Below are positions 35,300-43,573 of a stretch of DNA of 51,935 nucleotides, in pieces (positions within the stretch are counted from its first letter, which is position 1; each line of letters begins with the position of its first letter). The translations under genes were made by a program, and so were the position numbers. The stretch is from Lachnospiraceae bacterium (GTDB lineage Bacteria; Bacillota; Clostridia; Lachnospirales; Lachnospiraceae). Where the stretch lies: contig JAFUNC010000005.1 of assembly GCA_017473115.1 (NCBI GenBank), positions 1 to 51,935 of the forward strand, written 5' to 3'. The notes below the pieces were generated by a model that was given only the letters and a program-made list of their open reading frames with translations, ran no database searches and was not told where the DNA came from.

Positions 35300-37627
35300 A
35301 TGACAAATAGAGAATATCAGGATAAAACAATATATGAGTTTAAACCGGAAGAAATTGTTTTTAAAGCGGGTGGTGATGTTCGTTTTCTTGCCATGATTGC
35401 GGAAGGAGAGATCATTGCCCGAACTACTTTCGGCACGGTGGTTTTGGGTGCCGGAGATATGGTAGGCATCAGTGACATTTGGCTTGGAAAGTACGGATAT
35501 GATTATGTTGCATCTACCACTGCCAAGGTATGTATGTATGCCTTTGGAGGAGCAGATTTTATGCGACCGGTTTTTGGCGGAGAGAAAAAATATCTCTCCG
35601 TTTCTGTTCTGTCTGCCATTCGTTTTTATAAGCAACAGAGCAATTTGCAGAACCGTTGGTTCCAACGCAGTAAAAGGGCTTACGGAAAGTTAAAAGTAAG
35701 TTACGAGAAGTATAAAAATTTCTGTAAAAAATATAATATAGCGGCAAAAGAACTGGAAGATATCGAGAATCTGGAGAGTGAATACCATACCTATGCACCG
35801 GATGTTTATACCGAAGAAGTGGTTTCGGAATTGTCTCTTTTGAGTCTTGAGCAGATTACGGCTTTTTTTGGCAATACGCCGTACTCAACCATGAATTTTC
35901 TGAAACAAATGGAAGACAGTTGGCGCGGAATGGCAACGGCGGCTGAAAAGAGTATGCTTTTTTATAAAAAAATAGGGCAGATGTTTTTCGGTGCCAATCG
36001 GGAAACTTTATATACGGGATACTACGAGATGGCATTGGAAATCCGTGATATCAAGGGCGAAATTCAACCTGTGGTAACGGAATTGGAATCCATTCTGGCT
36101 ATGGCGCAGGCAATGGAAAAAGAATTCCGTGAAGCCCCCGGCGTACATTTTATTTCGCCGGTAGAAAAAATTCGGGATGCAATCAGTGTATTGTATACTG
36201 CAGCAAAAGCAGAAGATGCCATTATGATGAAGGAGTACACAGCCAATGAAATGGTGGAAGCGCAGAGCGCTTTTGCAGGGCTGACTAAGAAACTGTTGGA
36301 GTTTGCGGATGTTACCGGAGCGCAGAAAGAAGAGTTTATGGCAGGGCTTACGTCGTTCCGTATTCTTGCCAAGAATCAGTTCCGTGCGCCGGATGCCATG
36401 AAGAAGATTCACGAGTTTGAAACACTGTTTTACGAGTTGTACGAAGCAGTCTTCAAAAAGAAGGAGCAGGGGAACGCTCCCGTATGGGTGAATTTGTTTT
36501 TGGATTACGGTATTTTGAGTGATACGGATTTTAGTAAAGAAGAACAGGTCCGGATTTATGATTTGGTTTGTAAAAGAAGTTACGGCGGTGCGTATAAAGT
36601 ACATACCATCAGTCAGTGGCTGCATTTGATTTATACCGGAGAACGGGAACCATCCAGAGATGAACTTGGAAGAGACTATAGGGATTTCTTGCAGGAGTTT
36701 AAGAAAAAGAAGAGCATCAGTTTTGAGGAAGAGCAGGAATATAATAATGATATGATGCGTAAGGTGCGTTTTGAAATCAAGAATTTCTTCCGTCCCAACA
36801 ATCGTATCGTGTACAGTTCCAATGCAACCTTTTGTCCTTTCCTGACCGGGGAAGAACTGACGGGAAATGTTGAGAACAGTATTTTATCTTATGAAAGAAT
36901 TGCAGAAACACTGGACGAAATACGCAAGGTGGATTTTTCTCTTTTTTATCGTGAATACTCCTATTATGATGGGGGCGGTCAGGTAAAAGCATTGCGACTG
37001 ATGACGGAAGTTTTGCCGGATATCATTTTGATTCCGCACGTAGGATATCGAGCAAGTATGTGGCAGGAAATCGAAGGCCGTAAAAGGGTAAGCCCCGCGC
37101 GTTTTGCGGTGCCGCTGTATCCTCAGGGCGATTTCAAAGAAATGTTGCTCAATATTGTGGCAAGGTATCGCTGGGAGTTTTGCCGTACGGAGCAGGGAGT
37201 GCGCTGGAACGATATTTCAGAGCGCAGTCTGACGTCGGAGTATTATGATTATATACAATTTTATCGTAAAAACAATGATTTGTCCGATGGTGCAAAACAG
37301 AAGATTAAAGATAAGTTGACCAGATACCGTAATAACACGGCAGAAGTTTTTATTTCCGATTATATGATTTGGGTCAAGTATGAGGCAGAAGGCGCGAACC
37401 GGCTGAATAAAGTATGCCGTAATATTATGGCGGAGTACTGCCTGTTTTCAAAAGAGAAGAGAGCAGCATTAAAGCAGAATCCGGTGATGAATGAGGTATT
37501 GTCCAAGATGGAAAATAAGCGGACCAAGAAAGAAACGGAGTTTTCAAGATATTTGCAATCTCTTGAAAAGAAAGGCATTCGGCCCTCGGAAGAACTCTTG
37601 GAGCACCTTAAATTCTTACAGGCATAA
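35300..37627 (+). CDS. Large cytoplasmic protein with cNMP-binding-like N-domain
   Basis: A 775-residue protein without signal or membrane segments. Residues 10-95 resemble the cAMP-receptor-type double-stranded beta-helix (IVFKAGGDVRFLAMIAEGEIIAR and VVLGAGDMVGISD, then VCMYAFGG), but the conserved phosphate-cassette Arg is not obvious. The remaining 680 residues are unknown and mostly helical, with a notable patch RASMWQEIEGRKRVSPARF and many Tyr/Phe/Arg. No DNA-binding domain is visible. It is followed 89 bases later by a P-loop protein. I do not recognise a named family beyond the N-domain. Confidence 0.65.
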   Translation: MTNREYQDKTIYEFKPEEIVFKAGGDVRFLAMIAEGEIIARTTFGTVVLGAGDMVGISDIWLGKYGYDYVASTTAKVCMYAFGGADFMRPVFGGEKKYLSVSVLSAIRFYKQQSNLQNRWFQRSKRAYGKLKVSYEKYKNFCKKYNIAAKELEDIENLESEYHTYAPDVYTEEVVSELSLLSLEQITAFFGNTPYSTMNFLKQMEDSWRGMATAAEKSMLFYKKIGQMFFGANRETLYTGYYEMALEIRDIKGEIQPVVTELESILAMAQAMEKEFREAPGVHFISPVEKIRDAISVLYTAAKAEDAIMMKEYTANEMVEAQSAFAGLTKKLLEFADVTGAQKEEFMAGLTSFRILAKNQFRAPDAMKKIHEFETLFYELYEAVFKKKEQGNAPVWVNLFLDYGILSDTDFSKEEQVRIYDLVCKRSYGGAYKVHTISQWLHLIYTGEREPSRDELGRDYRDFLQEFKKKKSISFEEEQEYNNDMMRKVRFEIKNFFRPNNRIVYSSNATFCPFLTGEELTGNVENSILSYERIAETLDEIRKVDFSLFYREYSYYDGGGQVKALRLMTEVLPDIILIPHVGYRASMWQEIEGRKRVSPARFAVPLYPQGDFKEMLLNIVARYRWEFCRTEQGVRWNDISERSLTSEYYDYIQFYRKNNDLSDGAKQKIKDKLTRYRNNTAEVFISDYMIWVKYEAEGANRLNKVCRNIMAEYCLFSKEKRAALKQNPVMNEVLSKMENKRTKKETEFSRYLQSLEKKGIRPSEELLEHLKFLQA

Positions 37628-37628
37628 C

Positions 37629-37657
37629 TTGATTTCTTAAAATTGCTGTGCTATTAT
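37629..37657 (+). promoter_or_regulatory. Sigma-A promoter of the P-loop protein gene
   Basis: TTGATT (37629-37634), 17 bases, TATTAT (37652-37657). Start near 37664. Confidence 0.65.
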
Positions 37658-37669
37658 ATCTAAATTAAG

Positions 37670-37696
37670 GTTTTTCGACGTTTTTTATCGAAAAAC
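37670..37696 (+). repeat. Inverted repeat in the leader of the P-loop protein gene
   Basis: GTTTTTCGA (37670-37678) and TCGAAAAAC (37688-37696) form a 9-bp stem between the start point and the ribosome site. It could be a control hairpin or an operator; no T-run follows. Confidence 0.5.
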
Positions 37697-37716
37697 AAAG
37701 GAAAGGAAGTGCAGTC

Positions 37717-38430
37717 TTGGCACAAGAAAAAGAATTTTATATTGTCTGCGGTCATTATGGTTGCGGTAAAAGTAATTTTTCTTTGAATCTTGCCATTGAC
37801 CGTGCCAAAAGCGGCCGTAAGGTTACGTTGGTGGATTTGGATTTGGTTAATCCGTACTTTTTATCCTCGGGATATAAAGAGAAACTGGAAAGTATGGGTA
37901 TTACCGTAATTGCACCGATGTTTGCAAATACCAATGTGGAAACGCCGGGATTCCCCGTGAATCTGAATATGGTATTTGAAACCGATGATGATGTCATTAT
38001 GGATGTGGGCGGTGATGATGCCGGTTCCGTGGTTTTGGGTCGCTTCCATAAGCAACTTGAGGAGACGGATTATACGATGTTGTATTTAATTAACCGATAT
38101 CGTAATTTGACGGCTACCCCGGAAGAAACCATGGAAATCATGAAGGAAATCGAAAGTGCTTCCCGATGTAAAGTAAGTGCAATCGTGAATAATTCACATT
38201 TAAAGTATGACACCACGTGGGAAATTGTAGAGAAGGGACTTTCTTATGCGAAGGAAGTATCCGAGTGTTGTCAGTTACCCCTATGGGCGAATACGATACC
38301 TACATATTTGTATAAAGATGACCGAGTGCGTGGCTTGACGGATGGTTATACGGATGTAAAATGGTATCCGGTGGAAATTTATGTGAGGGCACCTTGGGAA
38401 ACCGGGATTCCCGATTTTGACAGAATGTAA
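37717..38430 (+). CDS. ParA/CobQ/MinD-type P-loop protein
   Basis: The 237-residue protein has the P-loop GHYGCGKSN (about 12-20), TLVDLDLVNPYF (Walker A' region) and IMDVGGDDAGS (Walker B). It matches the SIMIBI class of ATPases (ParA/CobQ/CobB group), but lacks the deviant KGGxGKT of ParA partitioning. No partner like ParB is nearby. Its place just before the 2-oxoacid:ferredoxin oxidoreductase genes is suggestive of a role with that enzyme or its cofactors, but a promoter lies between. TTG start at 37717 with GGAAGTG upstream. Confidence 0.75.
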   Translation: MAQEKEFYIVCGHYGCGKSNFSLNLAIDRAKSGRKVTLVDLDLVNPYFLSSGYKEKLESMGITVIAPMFANTNVETPGFPVNLNMVFETDDDVIMDVGGDDAGSVVLGRFHKQLEETDYTMLYLINRYRNLTATPEETMEIMKEIESASRCKVSAIVNNSHLKYDTTWEIVEKGLSYAKEVSECCQLPLWANTIPTYLYKDDRVRGLTDGYTDVKWYPVEIYVRAPWETGIPDFDRM

Positions 38431-38446
38431 AAATTCAGAACCATGC

Positions 38447-38510
38447 GAATTTATGAAGACAGTCCGTGGGAACTTGTTCACAGCGGGTAACATCCATAAA
38501 TTCATATAAT
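38447..38510 (+). promoter_or_regulatory. Inverted repeat and -10 box before the ferredoxin-oxidoreductase operon
   Basis: GAATTTATG (38447-38455) and CATAAATTC (38495-38503) are a 9-bp inverted repeat; inside lies another stem (CCGTGGGAAC with GTTCACAGCGG). TATAAT stands at 38505-38510 with no good -35 box, which may mean activator-dependent initiation. A second weak -10 (TAGAAT) is at 38512. The hairpin could also terminate the preceding gene. Confidence 0.4.
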
Positions 38511-38553
38511 ATAGAATATAAAACGAACACTAACAGAAAGTGAGGAAATAAAC

Positions 38554-38760
38554 ATGGCAAAAATTACAGTAGACGAAGCGTTATGTAAGGGCTGTGGATT
38601 GTGTGTTACCGCCTGTCCGAAAAAGATTCTTGTTCTTTCCAAGGATAAAATTAATGCGAAGGGATATCATCCTTCCACATTGACAGACGAGTCAGCATGT
38701 ATCGGTTGTGCATCTTGCGCAATCATGTGTCCTGACGTGGCAATTACCGTAGAAAGATAA
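38554..38760 (+). CDS. vorD: 2-oxoacid:ferredoxin oxidoreductase delta (4Fe-4S ferredoxin) subunit
   Basis: A 68-residue ferredoxin-type protein with two complete 4Fe-4S motifs, CKGCGLCVTACPK and CIGCASCAIMCPD. As the first gene of the four-subunit enzyme it hands electrons from the thiamine-diphosphate site to external ferredoxin. The ATG has GTGAGG upstream. Next gene starts 25 bases later. Confidence 0.88.
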   Translation: MAKITVDEALCKGCGLCVTACPKKILVLSKDKINAKGYHPSTLTDESACIGCASCAIMCPDVAITVER

Positions 38761-38785
38761 AAGAATTTGAAAGGAGATTATTAAA

Positions 38786-39850
38786 ATGGCAGAGAAAGTT
38801 TTAATGAAAGGTAACGAAGCCTTGGCAGAAGCCGCTATTCAGTGCGGATGTAAGCATTACTTCGGATACCCTATTACACCGCAGACTGAAATTGCGGCAT
38901 ATATGTCAAAACGTTTACCCAAGGAGGGAGGCGTATTTTTACAGGCTGAATCGGAAGTGGCAGCGATTAATATGGTACTTGGTGCAACCGCGGCAGGTGT
39001 TCGTTCCATGACTTCTTCCAGTTCACCGGGTGTGAGCTTGAAATCAGAAGGTGTATCTTACATCGCAGGTTCTGATTTGCCCGCACTGATTATTAACGTA
39101 CAGCGTGGCGGCCCCGGTCTTGGTGGTATCCAGCCTTCACAGTCAGACTACTGGCAGGCAACCAAGGCACTTGGACACGGTGATTTCCAGATGTTTGTTT
39201 TGGCACCTTCCACCATTCAGGAAATGGTAGACTTCGTTCCCCTTGCTTTTGAAGTAGGTGAGAAGTACAGAGTACCTTCTATGATTTTATCAGACGGTAT
39301 GTTGGGACAGATGATGGAGCCTGTTGAGTTCCCTGAGAAGAAGGATACAGCAATTGCTGAGAAGCCTTGGGCAACCAACGGACATCAGAACAAGAGACCG
39401 AAGAACATTGTGAATTCATTATATATCGAGCCCGAAGTTCTCGAAAATCTTGTAAAAGAACGTTATGAAAGATATGAGAAGATTAAGGCAGAAGAACAGC
39501 GTGCGGAAGAGTTCATGACAGAAGATGCTGAAATCGTAATCGTAGCATTCGGTGCTTCTTCACGTGTTGCAAGAAGTGCAATCAAGACTGCAAGAGAAGA
39601 AGGTATTAAGGTTGGTATGGTTCGTCCCATTACCTTATGGCCTTTCCCTGAAAAAGCAATTGAAAAAACCATCCCTACAGCAAAGAAATATCTTTGCGTG
39701 GAAATGAACATGGGTCAGATGGTTGACGACGTGCGCCTTGTAGTAAACGGCAGAAAACCCGTTGAATTCTTTGGTCGTACCGGTGGTGTAATCCCTACAC
39801 CTGCTGAAGTACTGGATCAGATTCGCGCACTTGCAGGAAAGGAGATGTAA
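38786..39850 (+). CDS. vorB: 2-oxoacid:ferredoxin oxidoreductase alpha subunit, VorB-like
   Basis: The 354-residue subunit has the transketolase-like fold with GNEALAEAAIQCGCKHYFGYPITPQTE, SSSSPGVSLKSEG and the C-terminal domain ending EFFGRTGGVIPTPAEV. IQPSQSDYWQATKALGHGDFQ is the branched-chain-type (VorB) form. Substrate 2-oxoisovalerate and related branched 2-oxoacids is the best guess; other 2-oxoacids (2-oxoglutarate, indolepyruvate) are possible. Ribosome site AAAGGAG. Confidence 0.9.
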   Translation: MAEKVLMKGNEALAEAAIQCGCKHYFGYPITPQTEIAAYMSKRLPKEGGVFLQAESEVAAINMVLGATAAGVRSMTSSSSPGVSLKSEGVSYIAGSDLPALIINVQRGGPGLGGIQPSQSDYWQATKALGHGDFQMFVLAPSTIQEMVDFVPLAFEVGEKYRVPSMILSDGMLGQMMEPVEFPEKKDTAIAEKPWATNGHQNKRPKNIVNSLYIEPEVLENLVKERYERYEKIKAEEQRAEEFMTEDAEIVIVAFGASSRVARSAIKTAREEGIKVGMVRPITLWPFPEKAIEKTIPTAKKYLCVEMNMGQMVDDVRLVVNGRKPVEFFGRTGGVIPTPAEVLDQIRALAGKEM

Positions 39851-39852
39851 TC

Positions 39853-40608
39853 ATGGCTGTTGTATTTGAAAAAACCAAGGCATTGACAGATGTGCCTTTT
39901 CATTACTGCCCCGGATGTACACACGGTATCGTACATCGCTTGGTTGCAGAAGTTTTAGATGAGTTGGGAGTAGTGGGACAGACCGTAGGTGTTGCTTCCG
40001 TAGGATGTTCCGTATTCAGTTATAACTATTTTAACTGTGACATGGTGCAGGCTGCACACGGCCGTGCTCCCGCAGTTGCTACCGGTATTAAAAGAGCAGT
40101 TCCCGAGAACGTAGTATTTACATATCAGGGTGACGGTGACTTGGCTGCTATCGGTATGGCAGAAACCGTACACGCTGCAACACGTGGTGAAAACATTACG
40201 GTTATCTTTATCAACAATGCAATCTATGGTATGACAGGCGGTCAGATGGCACCGACCTCTCTTCCCGGACAGATTACACAGACTTCACCTTACGGTCGTG
40301 ATACCGCTACAGCGGGGCATCCCATCCGTGTGTGTGAATTGCTTTCCACTTTAAGCGGTACAGCACTTGCTCAGCGTGTAACCGTTGACAGCGTGAAGAA
40401 TGTTAACATTGCCAAGAAGGCAATTAAGAAAGGTTTCCAGAACCAGATTGATAAGAAGGGTTACTCAATCATCGAAGTCGTATCAACATGTCCTACTAAC
40501 TGGGGTCTTACTCCGGAAGAGTCTATGAAGTGGCTTCGTGAAAATATGCTTGAGTACTATCCTCTCGGCGTATACAAAGATATTGATGCAGAAGGAGGAG
40601 ACAAATAA
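39853..40608 (+). CDS. vorA: 2-oxoacid:ferredoxin oxidoreductase beta subunit (thiamine diphosphate)
   Basis: The 251-residue thiamine-diphosphate subunit shows [12 protein letters not shown] (cluster/cofactor side), [18 protein letters not shown] with the Mg2+-diphosphate motif ending [11 protein letters not shown], and [10 protein letters not shown]. It forms acyl-CoA and CO2 from the 2-oxoacid with CoA and ferredoxin. Its stop overlaps the next ATG by one base (TAATG). Confidence 0.92.
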   Translation: MAVVFEKTKALTDVPFHYCPGCTHGIVHRLVAEVLDELGVVGQTVGVASVGCSVFSYNYFNCDMVQAAHGRAPAVATGIKRAVPENVVFTYQGDGDLAAIGMAETVHAATRGENITVIFINNAIYGMTGGQMAPTSLPGQITQTSPYGRDTATAGHPIRVCELLSTLSGTALAQRVTVDSVKNVNIAKKAIKKGFQNQIDKKGYSIIEVVSTCPTNWGLTPEESMKWLRENMLEYYPLGVYKDIDAEGGDK

Positions 40609-41144
40609 TGAGTAAGACATTAAACGTATTATTGGCAGGCTTCGGCGGCCAGGGTATCCTCTTCGCAGGTAAAACAATTGCATATTCAGGACTTATGGAC
40701 AATAAGGAAATTTCATGGCTTCCTTCATACGGTCCCGAAATGCGTGGCGGTACCTGTAACTGTAGCGTTGTTATCAGTGAAGAATCTATCGGTTCACCCT
40801 TGGTAACACAGCCGGATGTATTAATCGCAATGAACCTTCCTTCTTTGGATAAGTTCGTAGATGCTGTTGTACCCGGCGGTACAATCCTTGTAGACAGTTC
40901 TATGATTTCCAAGAAAGTAGAACGTACAGACGTAAATGTTTACTACATTGACGCTACCAAGATTGCAGATGAAAGAGGCTTAAAAGGTTGCGCAATCATC
41001 ATTTTGGTAGGTAAGATGTTCAAGGAAGTAGGCTTCTGTACAAAGGAAGCATTGGATAAAGGTATCCAGAAAGTGATTCCTGCAAAGAAGGCAGCAATGC
41101 TTGGTTTGAATCAGGAAGCGTTAAAGATTGGTATGGAATCATAA
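40608..41144 (+). CDS. vorC: 2-oxoacid:ferredoxin oxidoreductase gamma subunit
   Basis: The 178-residue gamma subunit begins with [22 protein letters not shown] and has [18 protein letters not shown], the family patterns (CoA-binding side). It completes the delta-alpha-beta-gamma set. A terminator follows, 11 bases after the stop. Confidence 0.92.
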   Translation: MSKTLNVLLAGFGGQGILFAGKTIAYSGLMDNKEISWLPSYGPEMRGGTCNCSVVISEESIGSPLVTQPDVLIAMNLPSLDKFVDAVVPGGTILVDSSMISKKVERTDVNVYYIDATKIADERGLKGCAIIILVGKMFKEVGFCTKEALDKGIQKVIPAKKAAMLGLNQEALKIGMES

Positions 41145-41155
41145 AAGATTTTTAT

Positions 41156-41197
41156 CAGGATGGGAATCGTAATATACGATTCTCTATTCCTGTTTTT
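41156..41197 (+). terminator. Terminator/attenuator between vorC and the XRE-cupin gene
   Basis: CAGGA (41156-41160) and TCCTG (41188-41192) enclose GAATCGTA (41164-41171) paired with TACGATTC (41175-41182), then TTTTT (41193-41197). The AAGGAGG of the next gene starts immediately after, so any readthrough reaches it directly. It should reduce but may not abolish expression of the downstream pair. Confidence 0.8.
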
Positions 41198-41210
41198 AAG
41201 GAGGTTAACT

Positions 41211-41759
41211 ATGGACGAAATCAGAGAAATCGCCCTGCGTATCAAAGAACTTCGAGAAATATGTGATTATTCGGAAGAAGATATTGCGAAGGAACTTGGT
41301 ATCAGTGTGGATTTGTACAAGCAGTACGAAGCCAACGGTCAAGATATTCCCATTAACGTAATTTATCAACTTTCCAAGTTATATAAAGTGGATTTTTCAG
41401 AAATCCTTACAGGTGTATCCGCTAAGTTGAAAACTTATCAGGTAGTACGTGGCGGAAACGGCCAGAAGGCTGACAGATATCCGGGTTATGAATTCAGAGA
41501 CCTGGCATATCATTATGCAAATACCATTATGCAGCCGTTCTTGGTAACATTGGATCCTTCTGATAAAAAAGCAGATCTCGTATCTCACAAGGGGGAAGAG
41601 TTTAATTTAGTGTTAGAAGGTACTGTCGTCGTCACCTTTGGTGACCAGGATATCGTTTTAGAAAAAGGAGACAGTATTTATTTTAACCCTACCTACCCTC
41701 ATGGACAGAGATGCGGCGGGGATGTGCCCGCAACATTTTTAACCATGATTGCGGAGTAA
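41211..41759 (+). CDS. XRE-type helix-turn-helix regulator with C-terminal cupin
   Basis: The 182-residue protein has an XRE HTH (about 6-60: RIKELREICDYSEEDIAKELGISVDLYKQYE) and a cupin sensor domain (about 105-182: HKGEEFNLVLEGTVVVTFGDQDIVLEKGDSIYFNPTYPHGQ). Cupin-XRE regulators usually sense a small ligand or metal. As the gene directly before the acyl-CoA ligase and after the oxidoreductase, it probably controls this cluster. Start 41211 with AAGGAGG; a frame from 41160 lies in the terminator. Confidence 0.88.
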   Translation: MDEIREIALRIKELREICDYSEEDIAKELGISVDLYKQYEANGQDIPINVIYQLSKLYKVDFSEILTGVSAKLKTYQVVRGGNGQKADRYPGYEFRDLAYHYANTIMQPFLVTLDPSDKKADLVSHKGEEFNLVLEGTVVVTFGDQDIVLEKGDSIYFNPTYPHGQRCGGDVPATFLTMIAE

Positions 41760-41793
41760 GGTTTATGCGTACAAAGCATGGAATGGAGATAAA

Positions 41794-43458
41794 ATGTTAG
41801 AAAAGTTTTTACCCAGGATTCAGTTTGATTCCTATGAAGATTTTAAAAAGAATTATACAGTAAATATTCCCGAGAATTTTAATTTCGGTTTTGATATTGT
41901 AGATGGATGGGCCAAAGAGAAGCCCGAAAACAGAGCCTTGGTTTGGTGCGATGATCATAACGAAGAGAAGGTTTTTACCTTTGAAGATATGAGCAAGTTG
42001 TCCAACAGGGCGGCGAACTTTTTTGCATCTAAAGGGATAAAAAAAGGTTCGGTTGTAATGCTTATTTTAAGAAGACGCTGGGAGTACTGGGTATGTGCTA
42101 CCGGTTTGATTAAACTTGGTGCCATTGTAGTACCCGGAACATTACAGCTTACGAAAAAAGACATTGCATACCGCGCCAATGCGGCCAATATTGAAATGTT
42201 TGTATGCTTAAATGATGCATACGTAGTAGAGCAGATGGAACTTGCCAGAGAGCAGGCTCCCTGCATTAAGAACATTGCTTTGGTAGGCGACAATGAACGT
42301 GAAGGATGGATTAATTTTAACAAAGAATTGATGGAACATTCTGACGTATTTGAACGTCCTATCGGAGATGCGGCAACTAAGAATACCGATATTATGCAGA
42401 TTTATTTTACGTCCGGTACAACCGGAATGCCCAAGATGGTTTGCCATAATTATATGCATCCTTTGGGACACATTGTTACCGCAAAATATTGGCAGAGAGT
42501 GCAGGAAAATAAACTTCACATGAGCGTATCCGATTCCGGTTGGGCGAAGTTCGGCTGGGGTAAAATTTACGGACAGTGGATTTGCGGTGCAACCATCTTC
42601 TGTTATGATATGGATAAATTTATTCCGGCAAATCTGCTTGGAGTAATTGAGAAATACAAATTGACCACGTTTTGTGCACCGCCTACCATGTATCGTTTTA
42701 TGTTACAGGAAAAAGTAGAAGATTATGATTTGTCTTCCGTAGAGCAATGGTGTACCGCAGGTGAAGCATTGAATCCCGAAGTATTTGACCGCTGGGAAGA
42801 ATTGACCGGCAGAAAGATTGCATCCGGTTTCGGCCAGACGGAAGGTACCGTTTTGATTGCATGTTTTGAATGGTTTGAAGCAAAGCCCGGTACATTGGGG
42901 AAACCGTCACCGATTTATGATTTGCATCTTTTAAATGATGAAGGTAAGGACTGTGAAAACGGTGAAGAAGGCGAAATTGTTATTTGCGGATTGGACAAGA
43001 ATCCTCCCGTTGGTCTTTTTGTAGGATATTACAGAGACGAAGAAATGACTTGTGAAGCCTTGGGCAGTGGTTCTTATAACTTGAAAGACGTTGTATGGCG
43101 TGACAATATGGGCTATCATTGGTTTGTTGGCCGCCATGATGACGTTATTAAGTGTTCCGGTTATCGTATCGGACCTTTCGAGGTAGAAAGTGCATTGGTA
43201 GAGCATCCCGCAGTTGTAGAGTGTGCCATTACGGCGGCTCCCGACCCCATCCGCGGACAGGTGGTTAAGGCTACCGTAGTACTTGCCAAGGGTTATACAC
43301 CCTCTGATGAATTGATTAAGGAACTTCAAAACCACGTTAAGAAGGCAACTGCACCTTACAAATATCCCCGAATCGTAGAGTTCGTAGATGAATTGCCCAA
43401 GACCTTGGGCGGTAAAATCAAGCGTGCCCAGATTCGCAGCGAGGATGCGGAGAAATAA
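41794..43458 (+). CDS. AMP-forming acyl-CoA synthetase (medium/branched-chain acid type)
   Basis: The 554-residue ANL-superfamily enzyme makes an acyl-CoA from an acid, ATP and CoA via acyl-AMP. Seen: P-loop YFTSGTTGMPKM, GFGQTEGT, DVIKCSGYRIGPFEVE and C-terminal Lys in LGGKIKRAQIR. The sequence resembles ACSM-like or acetyl-CoA-synthetase-like ligases; the exact acid is unknown. Position beside a VorB-type oxidoreductase suggests isobutyrate, isovalerate or 2-methylbutyrate (or an aryl acid). Start at 41794 with GGAGA upstream; a frame from 41749 overlaps the regulator. Confidence 0.88.
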   Translation: MLEKFLPRIQFDSYEDFKKNYTVNIPENFNFGFDIVDGWAKEKPENRALVWCDDHNEEKVFTFEDMSKLSNRAANFFASKGIKKGSVVMLILRRRWEYWVCATGLIKLGAIVVPGTLQLTKKDIAYRANAANIEMFVCLNDAYVVEQMELAREQAPCIKNIALVGDNEREGWINFNKELMEHSDVFERPIGDAATKNTDIMQIYFTSGTTGMPKMVCHNYMHPLGHIVTAKYWQRVQENKLHMSVSDSGWAKFGWGKIYGQWICGATIFCYDMDKFIPANLLGVIEKYKLTTFCAPPTMYRFMLQEKVEDYDLSSVEQWCTAGEALNPEVFDRWEELTGRKIASGFGQTEGTVLIACFEWFEAKPGTLGKPSPIYDLHLLNDEGKDCENGEEGEIVICGLDKNPPVGLFVGYYRDEEMTCEALGSGSYNLKDVVWRDNMGYHWFVGRHDDVIKCSGYRIGPFEVESALVEHPAVVECAITAAPDPIRGQVVKATVVLAKGYTPSDELIKELQNHVKKATAPYKYPRIVEFVDELPKTLGGKIKRAQIRSEDAEK

Positions 43459-43490
43459 AAGTATTGTGAATTTATTAAAAATATAGTGAA

Positions 43491-43543
43491 AAAAATCCCG
43501 TTTGATGTTACACTAGGAAAGTGAGTAAAATCAGCGGGATTTT
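43491..43543 (+). terminator. Terminator after the acyl-CoA synthetase
   Basis: AAAATCCCG (43492-43500) pairs with CGGGATTTT (43535-43543), followed by ATTT. The loop is 34 bases and holds a small CACT/AGTG stem. Confidence 0.75.
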
Positions 43544-43573
43544 ATTTATAAATTGAATGATTTGGAGGATTTT

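Noticed and set aside
36008-36625. Minus-strand 205-codon frame inside the cNMP-domain-like gene
   Set aside because: Antisense to a long gene with consistent codon use; Cys/His/Phe-rich composition is typical of a shadow frame.
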